From: Acidipropionibacterium thoenii DSM 20276
GTDB taxonomy: Bacteria > Actinomycetota > Actinomycetes > Propionibacteriales > Propionibacteriaceae
Assembly: GCF_000423445.1 (NCBI RefSeq)
Contig: NZ_AUHZ01000008.1
Span: 62,001 to 126,000, forward strand
Reading direction: 5' to 3'
Length of the DNA: 64,000 nucleotides
Under the pieces are notes generated by a model. It saw only the letters and a list, made by a program, of their open reading frames with translations. It ran no database searches and was not told the DNA's origin. Positions 45,459 through 54,601 of this stretch are shown piece by piece. How positions within the stretch are numbered: the stretch's first letter is position 1; each line of letters opens with the position of its first letter. The position numbers were made by a program, and so were the translations under genes.

Positions 45459-46009
45459 CGAGGGATACTCAGCCCGCAATTGATGTGGAGACGCTGGGTA
45501 CCATGCGAGCACTGAGGACCGCGGTGTTCAGCCTGGGAGCCAATCTCGGCGACACCATCGACACCCTGCAGGGTGCCGTGGAACTCCTCTGCGAGACGCC
45601 GGGAGTGCAGCCGGTGGCGGTCTCGCCGGTCTATCTCACCACCCCGGTCGGCAAGCTCGACCAGCCCGACTTCCACAACCTGGTCCTGGTGGTCGAGTCG
45701 ACCCTGACGGCGCGCACCCTGCTGGAACGCGGGTTGGCCATCGAGGACAGCTACGGGCGTGAGCGGCTGGAGGTCAATGGGCCGCGGGTGATCGACGTCG
45801 ATCTCATCCAGGTCGGTCATCAGGTCGTCCATGAGCCGGATCTCCAGTTGCCGCACCCGCGCGCCTTCGAGAGAGCCTTCGTACTGGTGCCCTGGGCCGC
45901 CGTCGAGCCCGATGCCGAGCTCGAGGGCCATGGCCGGATCGCCGACCTCATCTCCGGGCTGGACACCTCAGGAGTGCGCCGGGTCGGCCAGGAGGTCACG
46001 CTGTCGTGA
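45449..46009 (+). CDS. folK: 6-hydroxymethyl-7,8-dihydropterin pyrophosphokinase
   Basis: Transfers pyrophosphate from ATP to the pterin. 186 aa with about 25 extra residues before the core (FSLGANLGDT). Signatures: LTTPVGKLDQPDFHN and NGPRVIDVDLI, where the metal-binding aspartates lie. ATG 45449 has AGGAGG upstream and lies inside folB. The stop overlaps the DUF3180 start (GTGA). Confidence 0.94.
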   Translation: MSLTRDTQPAIDVETLGTMRALRTAVFSLGANLGDTIDTLQGAVELLCETPGVQPVAVSPVYLTTPVGKLDQPDFHNLVLVVESTLTARTLLERGLAIEDSYGRERLEVNGPRVIDVDLIQVGHQVVHEPDLQLPHPRAFERAFVLVPWAAVEPDAELEGHGRIADLISGLDTSGVRRVGQEVTLS

Positions 46010-46590
46010 CGCGATCCCTTCCGTCCAGAGAGGATCGATCCGGGGACGAGCAAGGCAGCCAGACCCCGCCCGAACCACAGGGCAATCTGCGCCCCACCGA
46101 TCTACGGGCGGTGATCGTCGCCGCGCTGTGCGGCGCGGTGCTGGCCTGGTTTATCCTGAGCATCTTCGTCATCACCGACGCCATGGTGCCGGTGCTGACC
46201 TGGTCCCTGCCGATCATCCTGGGCATCGTGGCGGTGGGTGTCTGGGTGGACTCGCGGATCCTCCGGCGCAAGGTGCTCGACCACCACCGGGAGGTCTCAC
46301 CGACCGAGGGCCTGGTGAGTCTGGCGCTGGGGAAGGCTCTGGTGCTGACCGGATTCGCGCTGGCCGGGGCATGCGTGGTCTACGTGCTCACCTTCATCCG
46401 GCAGCTGAGCATCCCCTATCCCCGCCAGCGGGTGATCACCGGTGCGGTCACCGCCGTGGTGTGCCTGGCGCTGGGCGTGGCCGGCTGGGCCCTGGAGAGG
46501 GCCTGCCGGGTTCCTCCCGACGACGGCCCCGATCCGAGGAACGGCGTCGATCGGAGCCCCGAGGGGGACCTCGGGCGCTCGGCTCACTGA
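46006..46590 (+). CDS. DUF3180 membrane protein
   Basis: A 194-aa protein with four predicted transmembrane helices (first: AVIVAALCGAVLAWFILSIF). DUF3180 genes follow folK in many actinobacteria; their function is unknown. It is translationally coupled to folK. Hydrophilic tails at both ends. Confidence 0.85.
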   Translation: MTRSLPSREDRSGDEQGSQTPPEPQGNLRPTDLRAVIVAALCGAVLAWFILSIFVITDAMVPVLTWSLPIILGIVAVGVWVDSRILRRKVLDHHREVSPTEGLVSLALGKALVLTGFALAGACVVYVLTFIRQLSIPYPRQRVITGAVTAVVCLALGVAGWALERACRVPPDDGPDPRNGVDRSPEGDLGRSAH

Positions 46591-46674
46591 GAAAACCCGA
46601 AGAATCGCCGGTTGTCCGCGGGCATGTCGGGACTTTTCGGAACGAGGGGAGTGAACTTTCTCCCCGCAACTTGT

Positions 46675-46680
46675 TAGGAT
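46675..46680 (+). promoter_or_regulatory. Putative -10 of leaderless coiled-coil gene
   Basis: TAGGAT lies 7 bases before the GTG at 46688, without a Shine-Dalgarno sequence. Confidence 0.45.
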
Positions 46681-46687
46681 CGACACC

Positions 46688-47350
46688 GTGAGTGGCGCAC
46701 AGGGGAAACGAATCAGCAAGCCGTCCAATGACCGTCGCGGGGTTCTCGCGATGTTGATCGTGTGCACGGTGCTTGCCGTGGCGTGCGCCGTCATCCCCTC
46801 CATCTGGGTCGCCAGGGCCGGCGTTCTGGTCGCCCTGGTGATGGCGTGGGTGTCGGTGCTGATGGCCTGGCGCGAGGTGGAGAATCTGCGGATCTCCCAT
46901 CTTGCCGAGATGAAGGCGATACGGCAGGCCTCGATGGCTGAGGAGCAGCGCCACCACAAGGAGTCGATGGAGATGATCGACACATTCGCCAATCGGGTCG
47001 GGGTGCTGGCGAAGACCATTTCCGATACCCGCGGCAAGCTCGATCGTGCCGAGAATGAGCTGTCCACCCTGCGTGGCGACAAGGCGGCGCTGCAGTACAA
47101 GGTTGCGGCCGGCAACAAGAAGGTCAATGCCCTGGAGTCGCGGGTGGCCGAGCTGGAGACCGAGCTGGCCGGTGTGCTGGCCGACGCCGAGGCCGGTCGC
47201 CTGGCCGACATTCCGGGACGGACGGTCGCCGACGCCGGGGTTCCGAATGCCGAGGACATCTGGGACTTCGGGAATGCCCCCACCGTGGTTGATCTTTCCC
47301 GCGTCACTTTCCCCGACGTCGATGCACTGGATCAGCGCAAGCACGCCTGA
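46688..47350 (+). CDS. Membrane-anchored coiled-coil protein
   Basis: A 220-aa protein of unknown function. Two adjacent transmembrane helices (about residues 20-60) are followed by a long coiled coil (about 65-165; heptads in NELSTLRGDKAALQYKVAAG) and a short tail. The layout suggests a scaffold facing the cytoplasm, perhaps in envelope growth, but no domain is recognised. A strong terminator follows. Confidence 0.75.
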   Translation: MSGAQGKRISKPSNDRRGVLAMLIVCTVLAVACAVIPSIWVARAGVLVALVMAWVSVLMAWREVENLRISHLAEMKAIRQASMAEEQRHHKESMEMIDTFANRVGVLAKTISDTRGKLDRAENELSTLRGDKAALQYKVAAGNKKVNALESRVAELETELAGVLADAEAGRLADIPGRTVADAGVPNAEDIWDFGNAPTVVDLSRVTFPDVDALDQRKHA

Positions 47351-47702
47351 ACCTCACACTCTGCAACAGGACTCCCCGGCCGGATGGCCGGGGAGTCCTT
47401 GTTTTGTGCTCGGCTGTGACTGCCCTTGGAACGAGTTGGGCCATGTTGCGATAGCGGTGCGATTTGCCGATGCCGGGGTGTCACAGCAGACTATCAGAAT
47501 TGTCAACTGACCCTGTGGAGTGAGAAGATCACTGACTTGATCGCTCGGTGATTCTGATCGTTTGGGGCTGACTCCCGGATTCGTCGAGATATCCGTGGAA
47601 TCGGCTTGAAATCTACGCTGCTCAATCAATAATATTGAGGGAGATCGGTCGGGTGTCGAACTGAACTCGATCGTGGTCATCAAACTTGGAAGAGGGAACA
47701 TC
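47351..47702. other. Gap upstream of lsr2: terminator plus AT-richer stretch
   Basis: The first 55 bases hold the terminator below. The rest is gene-free; 47581-47640 is only about 43% GC by hand count. It contains CTCAAT-n7-ATTGAG (47621-47639). Such AT-rich DNA is the preferred target of Lsr2, so autoregulation is plausible. A minus-strand frame through it lacks coding character. Confidence 0.5.
47368..47405 (+). terminator. Rho-independent terminator
   Basis: A perfect 14-bp stem (AGGACTCCCCGGCC with its complement) and GGAT loop, followed by TTGTTTT: a classical intrinsic terminator for the coiled-coil gene. Confidence 0.85.
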
Positions 47703-48023
47703 ATGGCACAGCGGGTTCGTGTTGACCTGGTCGACGATGTGGACGGCGCCCCGGCCGACGAATCAGTGGCTTTCTCCGTTGACGGTGTGAGCTACGTTAT
47801 TGATCTTTCGGCTGAGAACGCGCAGAAGCTGCGCGACAGCCTTGCGGTGTGGATTGCAGCCGCCCGCCGTACCGGTGGCCGTCGCAGCCGCGGGCATCGT
47901 CCTGCCGGCGGCCCGACCGCCAATGAGATTCGCGTCTGGGCTCAGGAGGAGGGTCTGGAGGTCTCGCAGCGGGGCCGGGTCTCCAATGAGATCCGTACCG
48001 CCTACGAGAAGGCACACGCCTGA
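47703..48023 (+). CDS. lsr2: Lsr2-family nucleoid-associated protein
   Basis: A 106-aa H-NS-like protein that bridges DNA and silences AT-rich genes. The N-terminal dimerisation domain (MAQRVRVDLVDDVDG, VSYVIDLS) is followed by a basic linker and the C-terminal DNA-binding domain (IRVWAQEEGLEVSQRGRVSNEI) with the minor-groove RGR. ATG 47703 follows AGAGGGA. A palindromic terminator is 24 bases downstream. Confidence 0.95.
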   Translation: MAQRVRVDLVDDVDGAPADESVAFSVDGVSYVIDLSAENAQKLRDSLAVWIAAARRTGGRRSRGHRPAGGPTANEIRVWAQEEGLEVSQRGRVSNEIRTAYEKAHA

Positions 48024-48046
48024 GTCGGGATCTCCCCACAACAACT

Positions 48047-48080
48047 CGGGACGCCGGCATCTGCAGATGCCGGCGTCCCG
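48047..48080 (+). terminator. Palindromic terminator of lsr2
   Basis: A perfect 34-base palindrome (arms CGGGACGCCGGCATC around TGCA) just after lsr2. Confidence 0.7.
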
Positions 48081-48112
48081 CATGTGTCGGCGGAACGGCA
48101 CCAGGGCAGGCC

Positions 48113-48130
48113 GTTGCGCGGCCGGCGAAC
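48113..48130. promoter_or_regulatory. Possible ClgR-like operator upstream of clpC
   Basis: GTTGCGCGGCCGGCGAAC is an imperfect inverted repeat resembling GTTCGC/GCGAAC sites bound by ClgR, the actinobacterial activator of clp genes. It lies about 100 bases before clpC; TAGACT at 48163 could be the -10. The match is loose. Confidence 0.3.
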
Positions 48131-48225
48131 TGCGGGATTCCGGTCGTGTCGGTGGGCGTTACTAGACTGTTCAAGACAGCGGGTGTCCCTTCGGGTTCAC
48201 CCGGGTCCCGTCACAAGGAGAACTC

Positions 48226-50772
48226 ATGTTCGAACGGTTCACAGACCGGGCCCGTCGCGTCGTCGTCCTGGCACAGGACGAGGCGAAGGCCCTGAACCAC
48301 AATTACATCGGCACAGAGCACCTCCTGCTGGGCCTTATCAGTGAGGGTGAGGGAGTGGCCGCCAGGGCCCTGGAGTCCCTCGACATCTCGCTGGAGGCGG
48401 TTCGGGCCCAGGTGGAGGAGATCATCGGTCACGGCAATTCGACGCCGACCGGCCATATTCCTTTCACTCCCAGGGCCAAGAAGGTCCTGGAGCTGAGCCT
48501 TCGCGAGGCTCTCCAGATGAACCACTCCTACATCGGCACCGAGCACATCCTGCTCGGCCTGATCCGCGAGGGGGAGGGGGTCGCCGCCCAGGTGCTGATC
48601 CGGCTGGGTGCCGACCTCAACACGGTGCGCAACACCGTCCTGCAGCTGCTGCAGGGCTACCAGGGCAATGACAAGGAGGCGGCCACCGCAGGCGCCCCCG
48701 ACGTGGGCCCGGCGGCCTCCGCAGCCACCGTGCTCGACCAGTTCGGTCGAAATCTCACCCAGGCCGCCGCCAATGGCGAGCTGGACCCGGTGATCGGCCG
48801 GGAGAAAGAGATCGAGCGGGTGATGACGGTGCTGAGCCGGCGCACCAAGAACAATCCGGTGCTGATCGGTGAGCCGGGCGTCGGCAAGTCGGCCTGTGTC
48901 GAGGGGCTGGCTCAGGCGATCGTGCGTGGCGACGTCCCCGAGACATTGCGTGACAAGCAGATCTACAGCCTCGATCTGGGTTCGATGGTGGCGGGGTCCC
49001 GTTACCGCGGCGATTTCGAGGAGAGGATGAAGAAGGTCCTCAAGGAGATCAAGACCCGCGGCGACATCATCTTGTTCATCGACGAGATCCACACCCTGGT
49101 GGGTGCCGGTGCCGCCGAGGGAGCGATCGACGCCGCCAGCATCCTCAAGCCGATGCTGGCCCGCGGCGAGCTGCAGACCGTCGGCGCCACCACTCTTGAC
49201 GAGTACCGCAAGCACATCGAGAAGGACGCCGCCCTGGAGCGCCGGTTCCAGCCGATCCAGGTGGCCGAGCCCTCGATTCCGCTGACCATCGAGATCCTCA
49301 AGGGGCTGCGCGACAAGTACGAGGCCCACCACAAGATCACCATCACCGACGAGGCCATCTCGGCGGCGGCGAATCTGGCGGCCCGTTACGTCCAGGACCG
49401 CTTCCTGCCCGACAAGGCCATCGACCTGATCGATGAGGCCGGCGCCCGGATGAGAATCCGCCGGATGACCGCCCCGCCGGACCTGCGCGAGGTCGACGAC
49501 AAGATCGCCCAGGTGCGCATCGAGAAGGAGGCGGCGATCGACGCCCAGGACTTCGAGCGTGCCGCCGGGCTGCGAGACGATGAGAAGAAGCTCATCGTCG
49601 AGCGTGATCGCAAGGAGACCGAGTGGAAGAACGGTGACGACTCCGCCCCGGCCGTGGTCGGCGAGGAGGAGATCGCCGAGGTGCTCTCCAGCTCGACCGG
49701 CATCCCGGTGTTCAAGCTCACCGAGGAGGAGTCGACCCGACTGCTCCACATGGAGGACGAGATCGGCAAGCGTTATGTCGGCCAGGATGAGGCCGTCAAG
49801 GCGCTGTGCCGTTCGATCCGCCGCACCCGTGCCGGCCTGAAGGATCCGAAGCGCCCGATGGGCTCGTTCATTTTCGCTGGCCCCTCCGGCGTCGGCAAGA
49901 CCGAGCTCACCAAGGCCCTCACCGAGTTCCTCTTCGACGACGAGGACGCGCTGATCACCCTGGACATGAGCGAGTACTCCGAGAAGCACACCGCCTCGCG
50001 GATGTTCGGTTCCCCGCCAGGATTCGTCGGTTACGAGGAGGGTGGGCAGCTCACCGAGAAGGTGCGCCGCAAGCCGTTCTCGGTGATCCTCTTCGACGAG
50101 ATCGAGAAGGCCCATCCCGACATCTTCAACTCGCTGCTGCAGATCCTCGACGAGGGGCGTCTGACAGATGCCCAGGGCCGGGTGGTGGACTTCAAGAACA
50201 CGGTCATCGTGCTCACCACCAACCTCGGTACCCGCGACATCTCCAAGGGCGTCAACCTCGGCTTCTCGAAGGCCGGCGACGAGGCGTCCAGCTACGAGAA
50301 GATGAAGGCGAAGGTGACCGAGGAGCTCAAGGGGCACTTCCGTCCCGAGTTCCTCAACCGGCTCGACGAGATCATCGTCTTCCATCAGCTCACCGAGGAC
50401 GACATCCTGCGGATCGTCGACCTGATGATCGGACAGCTCGAGGAGCGCATGGGCGACAAGGACATGAGCATCGAGGTGACTCCGGCGGCCAGGGCGCTGC
50501 TCGCCAAGCGGGGCTTCGACCCGTTGATGGGCGCCCGGCCACTGCGCCGGACGATCCAGCGCGACGTCGAGGACCAGCTGGCCGAGAAGATCCTGTTCGG
50601 CGACGTCAAGCCGGGCCAGATCGTGCTCGTCGACGTGGCACCGGAGGGTTCCGAGGAGCCGTTCACCTTCACCGGTACGGCTCGCGAGGAGCTTCCCGAC
50701 GAGGTGCCCGCCGAGTTGGTCGGGGACTCGGGGACCTCTCCCTCGAAGAATGATCAGCCTGGCAACGACTGA
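48226..50772 (+). CDS. clpC: ClpC ATPase (ClpA/B family unfoldase)
   Basis: Hsp100 unfoldase that feeds ClpP. 848 aa: two N-terminal repeats ([10 protein letters not shown]-type, residues 1-145), AAA-1 with Walker A GEPGVGKS, a UVR-containing middle domain (about 425-460), AAA-2 with GPSGVGKT, then a C-terminal domain and acidic tail. The VGF-type ClpP docking loop should lie in [12 protein letters not shown]. The start has CAAGGAG. Confidence 0.96.
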   Translation: MFERFTDRARRVVVLAQDEAKALNHNYIGTEHLLLGLISEGEGVAARALESLDISLEAVRAQVEEIIGHGNSTPTGHIPFTPRAKKVLELSLREALQMNHSYIGTEHILLGLIREGEGVAAQVLIRLGADLNTVRNTVLQLLQGYQGNDKEAATAGAPDVGPAASAATVLDQFGRNLTQAAANGELDPVIGREKEIERVMTVLSRRTKNNPVLIGEPGVGKSACVEGLAQAIVRGDVPETLRDKQIYSLDLGSMVAGSRYRGDFEERMKKVLKEIKTRGDIILFIDEIHTLVGAGAAEGAIDAASILKPMLARGELQTVGATTLDEYRKHIEKDAALERRFQPIQVAEPSIPLTIEILKGLRDKYEAHHKITITDEAISAAANLAARYVQDRFLPDKAIDLIDEAGARMRIRRMTAPPDLREVDDKIAQVRIEKEAAIDAQDFERAAGLRDDEKKLIVERDRKETEWKNGDDSAPAVVGEEEIAEVLSSSTGIPVFKLTEEESTRLLHMEDEIGKRYVGQDEAVKALCRSIRRTRAGLKDPKRPMGSFIFAGPSGVGKTELTKALTEFLFDDEDALITLDMSEYSEKHTASRMFGSPPGFVGYEEGGQLTEKVRRKPFSVILFDEIEKAHPDIFNSLLQILDEGRLTDAQGRVVDFKNTVIVLTTNLGTRDISKGVNLGFSKAGDEASSYEKMKAKVTEELKGHFRPEFLNRLDEIIVFHQLTEDDILRIVDLMIGQLEERMGDKDMSIEVTPAARALLAKRGFDPLMGARPLRRTIQRDVEDQLAEKILFGDVKPGQIVLVDVAPEGSEEPFTFTGTAREELPDEVPAELVGDSGTSPSKNDQPGND

Positions 50773-50800
50773 TCCGAGCGGTCCACACCACCGAATACCC

Positions 50801-50836
50801 GAGCCGGGCCCCCACCAGATGGTGGGGGCCCGGCTC
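50801..50836 (+). terminator. Terminator of clpC
   Basis: A 17-bp perfect stem (GAGCCGGGCCCCCACCA with its complement) with a minimal loop, 28 bases after the stop. Confidence 0.75.
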
Positions 50837-50873
50837 GTGTGTGGTCTGCGCTCACGCCCATGGGTGTGGTCGA

Positions 50874-50879
50874 TAGAGT
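50874..50879 (+). promoter_or_regulatory. Putative -10 of leaderless DUF3883 gene
   Basis: TAGAGT lies 6 bases before the GTG at 50886, without a Shine-Dalgarno sequence. Confidence 0.45.
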
Positions 50880-50885
50880 GCTGTC

Positions 50886-51734
50886 GTGGCCAGAAATGAT
50901 TCCTGGAGTGCCTCTGAGAATGCCGTGACGGTGCGGGCATACCTCGACATGCTGGAGCAAGAGCTCACCGGTCAGCCCTTCGTCAAGAAGGAGATCAACC
51001 GTCGTCTGGTGGCCGAGATTGGCAGAGCCCACGGATCAGTGGAGAGAAAGTTCCAGAACATCTCGGCTGTGCTGCGCGACCAGAGATGTATCTACGTCGA
51101 TGGCTACAAACCACTGAGCAACTACCAGCGAGCACTGGCCGAGGAAGTGGAAAAGCAGCTGGCAGGCAGACCGCAGCTGTTCTCAGAGATGGATGCGGTA
51201 GTAGATGCACCAGCAGCCGCGCGCTTCGATATCTCGTGGAACCTGTCTGATCCGCCCTTTGGCGTTGATATCCAGGTCGGCCGACATGGATCCCCGGAGG
51301 GGGGATTTCACACCGATTACGTTGCTCGCGAGGCCGCCAACAGGAAGCTGGGTCAGGCGGGCGAGATCGCGGTCCTCGACTTGGAGCGCAGCCGACTGCG
51401 CAGCGCCGGCAGAAGCGACCTGGCCGAGGAGGTGCGCCACGTCAGCAAAGACGAGGGAGACGGGCTCGGCTACGACATCCTTTCCTACGACGCGGCGGGG
51501 AGCCGACGACTCATCGAAGTGAAGACCACCCGCCGGTCGATCTACTGGCCGATGGTCGTGAGCCGTAATGAGATCGCTGTGAGTGAGCGGGAGTCCGGAG
51601 AGTATGTACTCTCACGAGTCTTCGGCTTCGCATCGAAGAAGGTTGGACTCTACGAACTCCACGGAGCGATCTCGCAGACCTGCGTCCTCGACCCGCTGAG
51701 CTACCTGGCCCTTCCCAAAGCAAGCGTCGCCTGA
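50886..51734 (+). CDS. DUF3883 protein with PD-(D/E)XK nuclease-like core
   Basis: A 282-aa cytoplasmic protein. The first ~90 residues resemble an N-terminal helical domain seen in restriction-type proteins (EINRRLVAEIGRAHGSVERK). Residues about 155-235 match DUF3883: Glu160 in LGQAGEIAVLDLE, Asp197 in GYDILSYD, and Glu211-Val-Lys213 in LIEVKTTRRS, the D-x13-ExK spacing of PD-(D/E)XK nucleases. DUF3883 is common in restriction and other defence loci. Base composition is somewhat lower in GC at the start than neighbours. Likely DNA- or RNA-targeting partner of the cassette downstream. Confidence 0.75.
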   Translation: MARNDSWSASENAVTVRAYLDMLEQELTGQPFVKKEINRRLVAEIGRAHGSVERKFQNISAVLRDQRCIYVDGYKPLSNYQRALAEEVEKQLAGRPQLFSEMDAVVDAPAAARFDISWNLSDPPFGVDIQVGRHGSPEGGFHTDYVAREAANRKLGQAGEIAVLDLERSRLRSAGRSDLAEEVRHVSKDEGDGLGYDILSYDAAGSRRLIEVKTTRRSIYWPMVVSRNEIAVSERESGEYVLSRVFGFASKKVGLYELHGAISQTCVLDPLSYLALPKASVA

Positions 51735-51803
51735 GCAGTGGCCCGACCAGAGGTACCGCGGCCGATGGGTTCCAGGTGCTTCGGTCTTGTCGGCGAGGGG
51801 CGG

Positions 51804-51809
51804 TAGGTT
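51804..51809 (+). promoter_or_regulatory. Putative -10 of the GHKL operon
   Basis: TAGGTT lies 7 bases before an ATG at 51817, the same arrangement as at leaderless genes in this window. It would start the transcript at a short frame that runs into the ATPase gene. Confidence 0.4.
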
Positions 51810-51816
51810 TGCAGGC

Positions 51817-51897
51817 ATGAGTCTTGCGCCCCTGATGAGCTGCGTCGGCGGAGTCTGGAACGATGGCCGTGCCCGGGGACAGGTGACCTGCCGATGA
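51817..51897 (+). CDS. Possible 26-codon leader peptide
   Basis: A short frame (MSLAPLMSCVGGVWNDGR...) begins at the inferred transcription start and its TGA (51895-51897) overlaps the ATPase ATG at 51894. If translated, it would couple initiation of the ATPase. Nothing else supports it. Confidence 0.3.
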   Translation: MSLAPLMSCVGGVWNDGRARGQVTCR

Positions 51898-53714
51898 TGA
51901 CATTGGACTGGGTCGCCAAGCCCTTCGGAGCCGGCGATATCGCCGGTGACGGCACCAAGAAGCTGCTGGGGACCAGCGTCGCCACGCCCAGCCTGCTGCT
52001 GCGCGAGACCGCCCAGAACTCCTGGGACGCCCGCGCAGACGGCGTCATCCCCGAGTACCAGATTCGTTTCCGCACACTGTCCCAGGACGCTCTGGAGGTG
52101 CTGCGCGACAGCGTCTTCGCCACCGCCAACCCCGCCTCCGAGCTGGCCTCGGCACTGGCCGGGGAGACCATCGAGGCCATCGAGATCCACGATCGCGGCA
52201 CCTCTGGCCTGGGCGGTCCGACCAACAATGATGCCCACGTCGGCGAGGATGCCTCCACCAATTACCGCGACTTCGTCCTCACCGTCGGCGCCCCGCGAGG
52301 TCGCTCCCTGGGCGGCGGCACCTACGGATTTGGCAAGTCGGCGGCCTTCCGTGCCTCCTCCTGCGGAACTCTGGTGATCTGGACTCGGATCCAGACCTCT
52401 CCAGGGCAGTTCGAGGAACGATTCATCGCCGCCGCGGTGACTCCCAGCTTCCAGATGGACGAGAAGCGTTACACCGGCCAGCAGTGGTGGGGGCTGCGCT
52501 CCGACGAGGGCCAACCGTCGGCAGTCCAGCCGGTCCTGGGCGAGGACGCCCATGCGCTGGGTTCGGCTGTCTTCGAACGCGGCTTCGACGACGACCAGAC
52601 CGGCACCTCCCTGCTGCTGCTCGCCCCGGCCTTCGACGACGGCCGGCAGTCCTTCATCGATGAGGCCTGTACCGCGGTCCCGGTCAATCTGTGGGCGAAG
52701 CAGGTGTCCGGCCAGGCGAAGAACCGGACGATGCTCATCAGCGTCGTCGTCGACGGGGAACCGGTGCACATCCCCGACGCCGCCGACTCCAGGGTGCTGG
52801 CCGCCAAGCAGGCCTGTCTTGAAGCGGTGCGTGCCACCCAGGCCCCCGACGATGCCCCCGAACCTGCCGCCTCCCGGGCGGCTGCACTGGTCAGCGTCGA
52901 GGAGATCTGGTGCCGCAACCCCAAGAAACTGGTCGGCCACCTGGGTCTGACCCCCTGCGCGGTGCCCCCCGGCGACCCCTTCAAGAACGCCGAGAACCGC
53001 GTCACCTTGATGCGTAACTCCGCCGAACTGGTGGTCGAGGACCGCGAGTACCCGAACTACCGCAACCTGATCGGCGAGTGGGTCGGCGTCTTCAAACCGG
53101 TGCCCGAGATGGATGCCGACTTCTCGGCCGCCGAGCCTCCCACCCACGACTCCTGGAATCCCAGCGCCCTGGAATCGGCCCAGAAACGCCTGGTCAACAC
53201 CGGTCTGCGCCGCATCGGCGAGGAGGTCCGCGGGTTCCTGGCTCCCGCCGATGACATCGAGGCCGAGCAGCCTGCCGAGGCCGCCAGCAGGCTCGCCTCG
53301 GCCCTCGGAGTGCTCGCACAGCCCCTTGCGGCGTCTCGCCCCTCCGGCAGGAGGCCCAGGGCCAAGAAGTCCAGCGATGTCCGCGCCCGCACCTCCAAGG
53401 TCGAGGTGCTCGACTACCAGCTGGTGCCGCCATCGCCGCACGGGGACCCGACCGCGGCGGTCACCCGGTTCACCCTGCACGCCCGCTCCGACGGAGAGTA
53501 CGTGCAGGTCACCCCGAAGCTCGACATCGGGATCGACGGGAGAGCCAGCCTGGGCGACTCCGACGAGATCTACATCTTCGCCTGGCAGACCTCCGAAGGC
53601 ACCAAGTACGACTACGACGGCATCCGGGTGCGCTCCGGTGAGACCTTCACCGCCGACGTCTCCTACCCTGCCGGAGTCGCCATCGACTGCTCCTTCCTGG
53701 GAGAGGATGCCTGA
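51894..53714 (+). CDS. GHKL (MORC-like) ATPase of a putative defence cassette
   Basis: A 606-aa protein with a clear Bergerat ATP-binding fold: N-box Glu38...Asn42-Ser-x-Asp45 (LLLRETAQNSWDA), G1 box HDRGTSGLGG (Asp100), and G2 box GGGTYGFGKS (142-149). Residues about 270-460 are unassigned and probably form a transducer; a basic linker (RPSGRRPRAKKSS) leads to a C-terminal beta-rich domain. Similar MORC/paraMORC ATPases occur in prokaryotic conflict systems with Z1 helicases or restriction enzymes. No histidine-kinase features. It is coupled to the next two genes. Confidence 0.75.
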   Translation: MMTLDWVAKPFGAGDIAGDGTKKLLGTSVATPSLLLRETAQNSWDARADGVIPEYQIRFRTLSQDALEVLRDSVFATANPASELASALAGETIEAIEIHDRGTSGLGGPTNNDAHVGEDASTNYRDFVLTVGAPRGRSLGGGTYGFGKSAAFRASSCGTLVIWTRIQTSPGQFEERFIAAAVTPSFQMDEKRYTGQQWWGLRSDEGQPSAVQPVLGEDAHALGSAVFERGFDDDQTGTSLLLLAPAFDDGRQSFIDEACTAVPVNLWAKQVSGQAKNRTMLISVVVDGEPVHIPDAADSRVLAAKQACLEAVRATQAPDDAPEPAASRAAALVSVEEIWCRNPKKLVGHLGLTPCAVPPGDPFKNAENRVTLMRNSAELVVEDREYPNYRNLIGEWVGVFKPVPEMDADFSAAEPPTHDSWNPSALESAQKRLVNTGLRRIGEEVRGFLAPADDIEAEQPAEAASRLASALGVLAQPLAASRPSGRRPRAKKSSDVRARTSKVEVLDYQLVPPSPHGDPTAAVTRFTLHARSDGEYVQVTPKLDIGIDGRASLGDSDEIYIFAWQTSEGTKYDYDGIRVRSGETFTADVSYPAGVAIDCSFLGEDA

Positions 53715-54601
53715 TGAGAGTCCTGCCATTTCGGGTGGTGACGCCCTCCGCCGTGAGCTGTTCGGTGCCCTCCCTGCTGCTGGACGGGCGGGCCACCGGC
53801 CCCGATGAGCGGCCCGCCGACTGGACCTATATCTCCGACTTCGCGGTGCGCGGCTCGCTGACGATCGACCCATCGGAGGTCGCCGCCTCATCGGGGCTGG
53901 CTGCCGACGACGGGATGGCCCGGCTGCTGGCCGTGCTGCGCGTCGACTGCCCCGCCACCGGACGTCGTTTCCTGTGGGCAGAACCGGTCAGCGCCGACCA
54001 TCCGAGTGCCGAGATCACCGTTGATGTTCCCGGCGGTTCGGCGGCCCAGGACCTGGAGGTGCGCTACGAGCTGGTCCTCGACGGACCCGACGGACCTGCC
54101 CCCCAGGGACGTGTTGCCTACCTGAAGGGCAGTCGCCTCTACACCGGCGACCAGACCTACCGGTTCCCCCTCGAGGGGGCCGACGCCGCCTTCCCCGTCG
54201 AAGCCGTCCGGTTCCGCGGCGGTGAGTTCCCCCGCGACGCCGCCTGGTTGGTCAAGTTCAGTGCCGAGGATCTCAACTCCCCGTTCCTGGGATCGGTGAG
54301 GTTGTTCATCAATCAGGATCATCCGGCGGCCGAGGCGCTGCTGGAGGCCGAGAACACCCTGGCCCAGCCGATCATCATTCGCGACATCCTCGCCCAGATG
54401 CTCGTCGAGGTGGCCCTGAGGTCTGGTGGGGAGGCCCTCGACGAGTTCGACGAGGGCAGCACAGGGGCCGCCCTGCAGGAGCTGTGCGCGACCTATCTCG
54501 ACGCCACCCTGCGGGCAGCGGTGGACATGATGACCACCGAACCCGGACGGGTGATGGCCATGCTGCAGGCCGGAACCGGATTCCTCAAGGAGTTGAAGTG
54601 A
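53714..54601 (+). CDS. Unknown protein, second gene of the GHKL cassette
   Basis: A 295-aa soluble protein I do not recognise. The first 190 residues look beta-rich; the last 100 are helical (from about residue 195). No catalytic motif, signal or membrane helix is visible. It starts within the ATPase stop (TGATG) and its stop overlaps the third gene (GTGA), so the three proteins are probably made in fixed proportion and form a complex. Confidence 0.7.
   Translation: MRVLPFRVVTPSAVSCSVPSLLLDGRATGPDERPADWTYISDFAVRGSLTIDPSEVAASSGLAADDGMARLLAVLRVDCPATGRRFLWAEPVSADHPSAEITVDVPGGSAAQDLEVRYELVLDGPDGPAPQGRVAYLKGSRLYTGDQTYRFPLEGADAAFPVEAVRFRGGEFPRDAAWLVKFSAEDLNSPFLGSVRLFINQDHPAAEALLEAENTLAQPIIIRDILAQMLVEVALRSGGEALDEFDEGSTGAALQELCATYLDATLRAAVDMMTTEPGRVMAMLQAGTGFLKELK

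Noticed and set aside
47354-47704. 116-codon minus-strand frame before lsr2
   Set aside because: It runs through the intrinsic terminator and the AT-rich promoter region, and lacks GC bias at third positions.
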